Source of the DNA: Streptosporangiaceae bacterium
GTDB taxonomy: Bacteria; Actinomycetota; Actinomycetes; Streptosporangiales; Streptosporangiaceae
DNA: 6,031 bases
Assembly: GCA_030045215.1 (NCBI GenBank)
Contig: JASIBJ010000743.1
Span: forward strand, 1 to 6,031
Direction: 5' to 3'
Part shown: positions 1 through 5,040 of the stretch, piece after piece
Layout: each line of letters starts with the position of its first letter
How positions within the stretch are numbered: the stretch's first letter is position 1
Notes under the pieces: model-generated
Seen by the model: the letters and a program-made list of their open reading frames with translations, nothing else
What the model was told of the DNA's origin: nothing
The model's database searches: none
Program-made: the position numbers and the translations under genes

Positions 1-24
1 CGTCCGCACATTGCGGCCGACCGG

Positions 25-162
25 CTAGCCCTTAGCCAAGATCACGTACTTGGCGCGCCCAATGCGCTCCCCGGCCGGCCGGATGCCGTTGATGGATTTA
101 TGAGGCCTGTTGTGACCGCCTTCGGGAATGACCTTTCGCCGCAGGGTGCGGCGGACGTGACG
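25..162 (-). pseudogene. possible relic of an IS3/rve-type transposase C-terminus
   Basis: A 45-codon minus-strand frame is bounded by an in-frame TGA upstream (165-163) and ends at TAG (27-25). It has no ATG or GTG start. The peptide includes GGHNRPHKSINGIRPAGER. The RPHxSxxG-x-xPA core resembles the 'YNxxRPHxSLxGxxPAE' segment close to the C-terminus of rve/DDE integrase-core transposases (IS3 and IS481 type). The usual YN pair and the DDE catalytic core are absent, and no terminal inverted repeat is visible. Codons such as CAT AAA, AAG and ATT are less GC-biased than those of the genes to the right, which would fit a foreign origin. The match rests on about 12 residues, so a chance resemblance is quite possible. 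Confidence 0.27.
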
Positions 163-244
163 TCAGAGGGTTGCCCCTCACGGGCTGGTCCGACCCACGG
201 CAACCTGCCGCTGGCCCGCCTTCCGGCCACGGGAAACGTCCCGC

Positions 245-536
245 TCACGCTCCGTCCAGGGGTCGCAGACGTCGGCAATCGCGCGCACCGGCCAGGTATT
301 CCGGCGACTGCGAGTTGATGCCGACGCTGCTCTCATTCCCGCTGCGTGCCGTGAGTAGTCAGTGTGGGGTCGGGAAGTTCGGCACGCCGGTGGGCGCGCA
401 GGCACCGGCGCGACGAGCAGCTGTGCGCGGATTGCCGCCCGCGGCACCCCAGCCGGCTACAACCTCTCCGTCCGGCCTGCCCCTTGCCTGCCGAGCACCC
501 GCTGGCGAGCGCAGCTGACCAGCCAGGTAGGTCCAA
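245..536 (-). pseudogene. decayed small secreted protein of the 'CMRxHGVPNFPDP' actinobacterial family
   Basis: Two minus-strand frames together rebuild a recognisable protein. The first carries CLRAH (Cys codon at 404-402) followed by an out-of-register RRAELPDP. The frame one base over carries GVPNFPTP from 388, then a TGA at 361-359, then SVGINSQSPEYLAGARDC and a final TGA at 247-245. Joined, they read CLRAH-GVPNFP-DP-(about 13 residues)-VGINSQSPEYLAGARDC. I recall this layout from a common family of small actinobacterial secreted proteins or lipoproteins (CMRSHGVPNFPDP ... GIDPNSPQFQAAxxAC). The simplest reading is one extra C after the CAC codon (near 389) and one lost base in the FPDP stretch, so the frame returns to its original phase. 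That original phase then reads through to 333 and misses the C-terminal frame, implying a further shift. A lipobox-like ALASGCSAG lies near the 5' end, whose limit is uncertain. Function of the family is unknown to me. Confidence 0.5.
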
Positions 537-663
537 GGTCGGGATTGGCGCTCAGAGGTGTCGAGACCCAGACTAACCGCACTCGACGTACTGCCGTCGG
601 GTCTACCCTTCGGCGTGTGTCAACGGCCTTCGCAACCTCGGCCAAACCTCACGGTAACAGCGG
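537..663. other. intergenic, no gene seen
   Basis: This stretch lies between the 3' end of the SARP gene and the decayed gene to its left. It has short overlapping open frames on both strands, but none has a recognisable motif or a convincing ribosome binding site. A TTGACA hexamer occurs on the minus strand at 623-618, but no TAnnnT lies at 16-19 bases from it. No strong hairpin with a T-run follows the SARP stop codon. Confidence 0.5.
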
Positions 664-1437
664 TCAGGCCAGGACCATCCGGCCGCGGGGTTCCAGCTCG
701 GGGCGGCACCGCAGGATCTGGACATGCAGGTCTTGCAGCGCGGCGGTCGGGTCGACGCCGAGTTCCTCACGCAGGGCGCTGCGCAGCTGGTGATAAGCGA
801 CCAGCGCGTCCGCCCTGCGGCCCGACAGGGTCAGCGCGATCATGAGCTGGCCGGTGATGCGCTCGCGCAGCGGATGGCTGCGCGCCACCGCGGACAGTTC
901 CTCGGCGAGCGTATCGTGACGGCCGAGCCGCAGGCATAGTTCGGTCCTGCGCTCGACGGCATCCAGGTATCGCTCGGTCAGGCGCGGCAGTACCTGCCGG
1001 TGCAGCGCGGGCGAATCGACGTTGCCGAGTGGCGGCTCCCGCCAAAGCCGGATCGCGGCGTCGAGGGCGGCGATCGAATCCTCGTCCCTGCCATCGGCCG
1101 CCGCCTGTCTGGCGAGCGCGAGCTGGCGGTCGAAGCGCAGCAAGTCAAGGCTGTCCGCGCTGGCGTGCAGCCGGTACCCCCAGCCAAGCGTCTCGATGAG
1201 TCCGTCGCCGAGGAGGCGGCGCAGCCGGGATAAGCCGTTGTGCAGAGCGGCGCGCGGATGGGCGGGGAAATCGCCGTCCCACACATAGTCGATGAGCGTC
1301 TCGACGCCGATTGCGCGCTCGGGTGACAGCGCGAGACCGGCAAGCACAGTAAGCGTAGTCCGGCCGCCAAGCGCCACCTGGAGGCCGCCGCGCCATACCT
1401 CGACGGGCCCGAGCACACGCAATTCGAGATCGGTCAC
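664..1437 (-). CDS. SARP-family transcriptional activator (wHTH + BTAD)
   Basis: This 257-residue protein is of small SARP size (AfsR/DnrI/RedD/ActII-ORF4 type), with no NB-ARC or TPR extension. Residues 1-92 form an OmpR-type winged-helix domain that opens with LELRVLGPVEVWRGG and includes ETLIDYVWDGDFP and NGLSRLRRLLGDG. Residues about 99-243 form the bacterial transcriptional activation domain (FDRQLALARQAAADG, LWREPPLG, HPLRERITGQLMIALTLSG, ALREELGVDPTAALQDLHVQIL). Such proteins bind phased heptamer direct repeats and recruit RNA polymerase, usually at secondary-metabolite operons. The GTG start is supported by a GGGGGA at 1451-1446, 8 bases upstream. Leu69 is encoded by TTA (1233-1231), so translation may depend on the rare bldA tRNA. 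The gene lies 136 bases after the reductase in the same direction and is the likely local activator. Family assignment is firm; its targets are inferred. Confidence 0.93.
   Translation of the reverse strand: MTDLELRVLGPVEVWRGGLQVALGGRTTLTVLAGLALSPERAIGVETLIDYVWDGDFPAHPRAALHNGLSRLRRLLGDGLIETLGWGYRLHASADSLDLLRFDRQLALARQAAADGRDEDSIAALDAAIRLWREPPLGNVDSPALHRQVLPRLTERYLDAVERRTELCLRLGRHDTLAEELSAVARSHPLRERITGQLMIALTLSGRRADALVAYHQLRSALREELGVDPTAALQDLHVQILRCRPELEPRGRMVLA
1231..1233 (-). promoter_or_regulatory. TTA codon in the SARP gene (possible bldA control point)
   Basis: Codon 69 of the regulator (Leu in NGLSRLRR) is TTA, seen as TAA on the plus strand. TTA is very rare in high-GC actinomycetes and in Streptomyces is read by the developmentally controlled bldA tRNA. 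Out-of-frame TTA triplets occur elsewhere, but I found no other in-frame TTA in the synthase, reductase or regulator. Whether this host has bldA-type control is not known. Confidence 0.6.
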
Positions 1438-1445
1438 CAGCCTGG

Positions 1446-1451
1446 TCCCCC
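1446..1451 (-). promoter_or_regulatory. ribosome binding site for the SARP gene
   Basis: The minus strand reads GGGGGA, then 8 bases, then GTG at 1437-1435. This purine run, placed at a normal distance, supports the GTG as the start rather than a downstream codon. Confidence 0.6.
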
Positions 1452-1545
1452 GTACACCCGTAACACGTTAACTAGATCACTTCTAACTTAAACCGAACAG
1501 ATACCTACAGCTTTAGCAATTCCCGGGAATCTAGTGTGAGCCGCG
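1452..1545 (-). promoter_or_regulatory. AT-richer candidate promoter/operator region of the SARP gene
   Basis: This stretch between the reductase and the regulator is clearly more AT-rich than the rest of the window. It holds a perfect 12-base palindrome ATTCCCGGGAAT (1519-1530), an inverted repeat TAAC-AC-GTTA (1461-1470), and two CTGT elements 10 bases apart on the minus strand (1510-1507 and 1500-1497). A TAGATT hexamer on the minus strand just upstream of the palindrome could be a -10 box, but it lacks a convincing -35. No complete sigma-70-type promoter can be assigned. The composition and the regulator's own GTG/SD suggest it can be transcribed separately from the operon. Confidence 0.4.
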
Positions 1546-1573
1546 TGTGGGTACGCCGATACCCGTGACTACG

Positions 1574-3814
1574 TCAGCAACCCGCGTAGCCCGGGCCATC
1601 GGCCGCAGTTGCCGCGGCTGCCGGTACCGCGATCGCGGGGGCCGCGACCGCCGCGGCGAACTGCCTGAGTATTCGGGCGGCGGCCGGGCCTGCAACGGCG
1701 GCGGTCGCGCACACGGCATCGCGGTGGGCCGCCAGGCACGCACGGACCGCTGTGGCGAGCGCGGCCTGCCTGGCCTCTCGGTCCAGCCGGCCATGCAGGT
1801 TCAGCACGGTCCGCCCTTCACCGGGGGACCAGTCTGCCGCGCCCTCGCCGACGGCTGAGATCCGGCCGCAGAGCATGGCCGACAGCGTGGCGTCCAGCCT
1901 GGTGCGCTCGCCCCGGAGCGCGAGGATGTCCTCCGCGTGAAGGAACGCGTGACCGCAGTGATGGCCGACCTCGCGCAGCGCGGTCACGGTCCCGGCCGGG
2001 CAGCCGCCGAGCAGCCCGCCGATGCGGGCAGGGAACTCGAGCAGCGAGGCGAACACGGCCCCGGCCGGCACGTCGGTCCGGGCTGGGTCGAGACGAGCGG
2101 CCCGCAGCGCGGCCAGCTCGCCGAGCCATTCTGCGAACGACCATGAGGTCCCCGTCTGCGATTCGGCGACGAGCCGGGATGCCTGCGCGAGCAGGAAGTC
2201 GCCGGCTAGCACCGTGGTGGCTGTTGCCCAGTCGACCCCCCGGCCTGGCGGCCGGCCACGTGACGGCGGGCCGAGGAACGACAGCGCGCCAAGCTGCGCG
2301 AGCTCGATGGCGGCACCGACCGTCGCGTAACGGACATCGGGTCGCGCGCCCCCGGCGATTATTCCGGCGTACAGCAGCAGCGCGGGCCGCAGCCGCGACT
2401 CCGCGACCGTGCCCTCCGCCAGCATGAGCCGGGCGAGGAACGGCCACTGGCTGCGGATCGTGGCCACGATGACCTCGTCGCATGCCGCGAGGAACGGCGT
2501 GAGCGCGATCACGTCCGGCCCGGCGAGATCCAGGTGCTCGGCCGGGGCGATGCCGGTCAGCCCATCGGGCAGCAGGATCGCCCGACGGGCCTTGGCAAAG
2601 AACGGGTGATCGCTGCCGGCCGCCGCGCCGAGCACTCGCCAGGTCAGGTGATACCGGCGGGACGCGTGCCGCGCGGTCTCGAAGTAGCCGACGAACCTGG
2701 CCGACAGCCAGTGCAGGTATGCCTCGCGCGCCGCATCTCTGTTGTCGGGCCGCTCGGCGATGGACCGTGCGGCCAGCAGTCCGCTCAGCACGGCGTAGCC
2801 GAGTCCCTCACCGGTGAACGGGTTCACCAGCCCGGCAGCGTCGCCGACGAGCAGGTAGTCCGCCGTGGCCAGCCGGTCGGGCGTGAAGCCAGCGTCGAGC
2901 GGGCCGCTGACCAGCGGGCCCGCCGGGGCCATCGCGCGCAGCCGCGGCTCCGTCTCGGCCAGCGCCTCGACCGCGATGCCCATCAGGTCTTCGAGGCCGA
3001 TGACGTCTTCAGAGCCGCTGAGGCCTTCAGGGTCGGCCGGGCCAGGGCCGGCGCCACGGGCCACACCGACGGTCACGATGCCGTTTCCGCCCGGAATCGC
3101 CCATGCGCACGTCGGCGTGGCGGCCAGGCCGGTGGCCGTGGGAGCGGTCAGGGTGAGCAGCATGCGGCCGCGCAGGCCGACGTCGGCGAAGCGCCGCGCG
3201 CACGCGATGCCGAGTGCGGGCTGGCCGACGTCCGAGCCGCTTTCGCGGACTGTGTCATCGCTGGTCCGGGCAGCGACTCCGACGCCGTCCGGGCCCGTCC
3301 CAGGGCCAATGCCGGTCCTAAGGCCGTTACCGGTCCTGCCAGCGACGCCGGTCGCCGCGATGACGTGGCGGGACAGCACCGGCAGTCCGGCGGCGCCGGA
3401 GCCAGCCCCAGGGCCGGCGATCACCGCCAGGTAGCCGCCGGCGGACACCTCAACCGATGTCACCAGGCCGACGAGCGGCACGGCGCCGGCCACGACCGCG
3501 GCCCGGCGGAGCCCGTCGCGCAGCTCCCCGGCGTCGCACGCGAAGCAACCGGCATCGGCGATCGACCGCCCGGCCTGTCCCGCGCCGAGCCTGACGGTCC
3601 TGATTGGTCTGAGCCGCGCGACCGCCGGCCCTCCGAGGTCGGTCAGGTACCGCGCAACCTGCCCGCTGACCAGCACGTCGTGATCCTGCTCGCCGCCGGG
3701 CCCGCCGCACGCGAGCAGCACAGACAGCCCGCGCCTGGCCAGCTCACCGGCGGCGACCGCCCCGGCGGGCCCGGCCCCTATGACGAGCACGTCGGCCACA
3801 CGCGGCGCGATCAC
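1574..3814 (-). CDS. geranylgeranyl-reductase-like FAD oxidoreductase fused to a degenerate prenyl-synthase domain
   Basis: The 746-residue protein is far longer than the usual 380-450 residues of geranylgeranyl reductases. Residues 1-425 are the flavoprotein: FAD-binding GAGPAG (13-18), the substrate-side strand CAWAIPGGNGIVTVGVARG (236-254, family YxWxFPxG with Tyr to Cys), and the second FAD motif GDAAGLVNPFTGEGLGYA (324-341). Such enzymes saturate isoprenoid double bonds. Residues about 465-727 resemble a trans-polyprenyl synthase. RLRP (474-477) sits where GKxLRP is expected. IELAQLGALSFLGPPSR (503-519) aligns with VELLHLASLLHDDVVDR of the neighbouring enzyme, replacing DDxxD by LGxxS. 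GHAFLHAEDILAL (621-633) aligns with the second motif, giving EDxxA. VLAGDFLLAQAS (535-546) is well kept. The C-terminal domain is therefore probably inactive in catalysis. A Gly-rich insert lies at about 160-197. The GTG start overlaps the upstream TGA as GTGA, implying translational coupling. Domain 1 is confident; the origin of domain 2 is inferred from motif alignment. Confidence 0.88.
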   Translation of the reverse strand: MIAPRVADVLVIGAGPAGAVAAGELARRGLSVLLACGGPGGEQDHDVLVSGQVARYLTDLGGPAVARLRPIRTVRLGAGQAGRSIADAGCFACDAGELRDGLRRAAVVAGAVPLVGLVTSVEVSAGGYLAVIAGPGAGSGAAGLPVLSRHVIAATGVAGRTGNGLRTGIGPGTGPDGVGVAARTSDDTVRESGSDVGQPALGIACARRFADVGLRGRMLLTLTAPTATGLAATPTCAWAIPGGNGIVTVGVARGAGPGPADPEGLSGSEDVIGLEDLMGIAVEALAETEPRLRAMAPAGPLVSGPLDAGFTPDRLATADYLLVGDAAGLVNPFTGEGLGYAVLSGLLAARSIAERPDNRDAAREAYLHWLSARFVGYFETARHASRRYHLTWRVLGAAAGSDHPFFAKARRAILLPDGLTGIAPAEHLDLAGPDVIALTPFLAACDEVIVATIRSQWPFLARLMLAEGTVAESRLRPALLLYAGIIAGGARPDVRYATVGAAIELAQLGALSFLGPPSRGRPPGRGVDWATATTVLAGDFLLAQASRLVAESQTGTSWSFAEWLGELAALRAARLDPARTDVPAGAVFASLLEFPARIGGLLGGCPAGTVTALREVGHHCGHAFLHAEDILALRGERTRLDATLSAMLCGRISAVGEGAADWSPGEGRTVLNLHGRLDREARQAALATAVRACLAAHRDAVCATAAVAGPAAARILRQFAAAVAAPAIAVPAAAATAADGPGYAGC

Positions 3815-4821
3815 TGGCCGCCCTGCCAGATCGTCTCGGCCAGTGCGAGCAGCGACCGGCGCGCGCCTGGCTCCGTGCGCCCGGCCACATCGTCAAGGGC
3901 CACCAGCGCCCGCTCGTACCGCTCGCCCGCCAGCGCGGTGGCCGCTGCGAGCCCGCCGTTCGCGGCCACGAGCGCGCGGACGGCCGGCATGTCCGCCGCG
4001 CCGAACCGCGGCGCCAGCAGGATCCGCGCCAGCTCGCCCGAACCGTCAGCGGCCAGCGCGTACAGCGTCGGGGCGCCGAACAGGCCGAGCACGTGATCGG
4101 TCCCCGCCGGTTTGCCCGCCGGATCGGCCCGCAGGTCGAGGCAGTCGTCAAGGACCTGAAAAGCGACGCCGAGGTCAGCGCCGAACTTGGCGAGCGCGTC
4201 GGTAACCGCCTCGTCGGCGCCGGACTCGGCGGCACCGAGCAGGCAGGACAGCCGGAACAGGTCGCCCGTCTTGCGCTCGGCAAGCTCGAGATAGTCCTGG
4301 ACTGACATGGTCGTGTCGAACGCCCGCTCTACGTCGAGCACCTCGCCGCAGGCGAGACCGGCTACAGCGGCGCCGACAACCTGGTCAAGGCCGCCGCCGA
4401 TAGACGCCGCCTCCATGCCCGCCAGGGTGAAGCAGGCCAGGCCGGCCAGGACTGCCCGTTCCTGGCCCACGACCATGTGCGCGGCCGGACCGCCGCGTCG
4501 CGTCGCCGCCCGGTCCACCACGTCGTCATGCAGCAGTGACGCCAGATGCAGTAGCTCGACGAGCGCTCCAAGCCGGACGAGCCGCTCGCGCCTGCCCGGC
4601 CATGCCGACCGGTCACGTGCCTCGCCCGAGAGCCCGGCGCAGGCGCGGAGCAGCATCGCCCGAAGGCACTTGCCCGGCCGGCCAGCCAGCGCGCTGACCG
4701 GCGGCTCGAGCGGCTCGGAGAGGCTGCCGGCCAGGACCCGAAGCCGCCCGGTGACCTCGCCGGCGAAGTCGGTCAGCCAGGTCGGGAGCGACGCGGCGGT
4801 CACGGTCGGCGATCCGCGCAT
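3811..4821 (-). CDS. trans-polyprenyl diphosphate synthase
   Basis: The 336-residue protein is of normal length for this family, which condenses isopentenyl diphosphate onto allylic diphosphates in the cytosol. All key motifs are present: GKCLR (50-54), first aspartate motif DDVVD (99-103) followed by RRGGPAAH (108-115), KTG (184-186), FQVLDDCLD (221-229) as the second aspartate motif, and GKPAGTD with TLYAL (236-255). The residues five and four before the first motif are Ala94 and Ser95, both small. With the flanking LLHDDVVD this resembles long-chain synthases such as IspB more than farnesyl or geranylgeranyl synthases, so a chain of C30 or longer is predicted, weakly. The ATG start is limited by an in-frame TGA only 15 bases upstream (4836-4834); no good Shine-Dalgarno precedes it, and GTG at codon 7 is an alternative. 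It is the first gene of the minus-strand operon and overlaps the reductase by 4 bases. Confidence 0.94.
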   Translation of the reverse strand: MRGSPTVTAASLPTWLTDFAGEVTGRLRVLAGSLSEPLEPPVSALAGRPGKCLRAMLLRACAGLSGEARDRSAWPGRRERLVRLGALVELLHLASLLHDDVVDRAATRRGGPAAHMVVGQERAVLAGLACFTLAGMEAASIGGGLDQVVGAAVAGLACGEVLDVERAFDTTMSVQDYLELAERKTGDLFRLSCLLGAAESGADEAVTDALAKFGADLGVAFQVLDDCLDLRADPAGKPAGTDHVLGLFGAPTLYALAADGSGELARILLAPRFGAADMPAVRALVAANGGLAAATALAGERYERALVALDDVAGRTEPGARRSLLALAETIWQGGQ

Positions 4822-4918
4822 CTCATCGGCCCATCAGATCACCTGGAGCTGTCATGGCGCTGCCGCGTGGCGGTCTCTTGTCACCGGCCGGGCCCACAGC
4901 ACCGACCGCGGGAGCGCG

Positions 4919-4950
4919 CTGACAGCCGACTGACAGTTAGACAGCCGACT
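4919..4950 (+). repeat. phased direct repeats, candidate SARP binding site
   Basis: CTGACAG occurs at 4919-4925 and again at 4930-4936, separated by CCGA, giving an exact 11-base period. A third related copy, TAGACAG, follows at 4938-4944. An overlapping 11-mer, GACAGCCGACT, is repeated exactly at 4921-4931 and 4940-4950 (19-base period). Heptamer direct repeats with 4-base spacers and 11-base phasing are the known binding architecture of SARP activators, and a SARP gene sits in this operon. The site is about 100 bases upstream of both divergent genes. A caveat is that no -10 box lies about 8 bases past the repeats in either direction. Confidence 0.4.
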
Positions 4951-5030
4951 ATTCCGGTGAGGGGGTGTCGGCAGCGTCCGGCTGCAGCACAAGCGGCAGG
5001 GTCCCCGGACCGAGGCCACGTACGGGAGTG

Positions 5031-5035
5031 GGTGA
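5031..5035 (+). promoter_or_regulatory. ribosome binding site deciding the S53 peptidase start
   Basis: GGTGA lies 5 bases before the GTG at 5041 and matches the anti-Shine-Dalgarno sequence. A competing GTG at 5032 has GGGAG 4 bases upstream. Both give nearly the same N-terminus, differing by three residues. The 5041 start gives the more compact signal-peptide region. Confidence 0.45.
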
Positions 5036-5040
5036 CGCTG

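Larger units (their letters stand above)
4822..5040. promoter_or_regulatory. divergent intergenic region between the synthase operon and the S53 peptidase
   Basis: This 219-base gap must hold promoters for both directions. No clear -35/-10 pair was found on either strand. The outstanding content is a cluster of direct repeats at 4919-4950, roughly midway between the two starts. The peptidase frame stays open through this region, so an earlier peptidase start cannot be excluded by stop codons alone. Confidence 0.5.

Noticed and set aside
158..165. TGACGTCA palindrome as an operator
   Set aside because: A single 8-base palindrome without a second copy or adjacent gene start is expected by chance.
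601..623. minus-strand TTGACA as a promoter for the decayed gene
   Set aside because: No TAnnnT hexamer lies at 16-19 bases; the only TAGACC is 11 bases away.
1549..1564. GGGTA-cgccga-TACCC hairpin just after the reductase stop as a terminator
   Set aside because: The stem is only 5 base pairs with no following T-run, so it is too weak to call a terminator; read-through into the SARP gene stays possible.
2534..4096. 520-codon plus-strand open frame antisense to the reductase and synthase
   Set aside because: It is a mirror of GC-biased third positions of the true minus-strand genes. It has low-complexity Arg/Gly/Pro-rich content, no motif, and covers two genes with clear family signatures.
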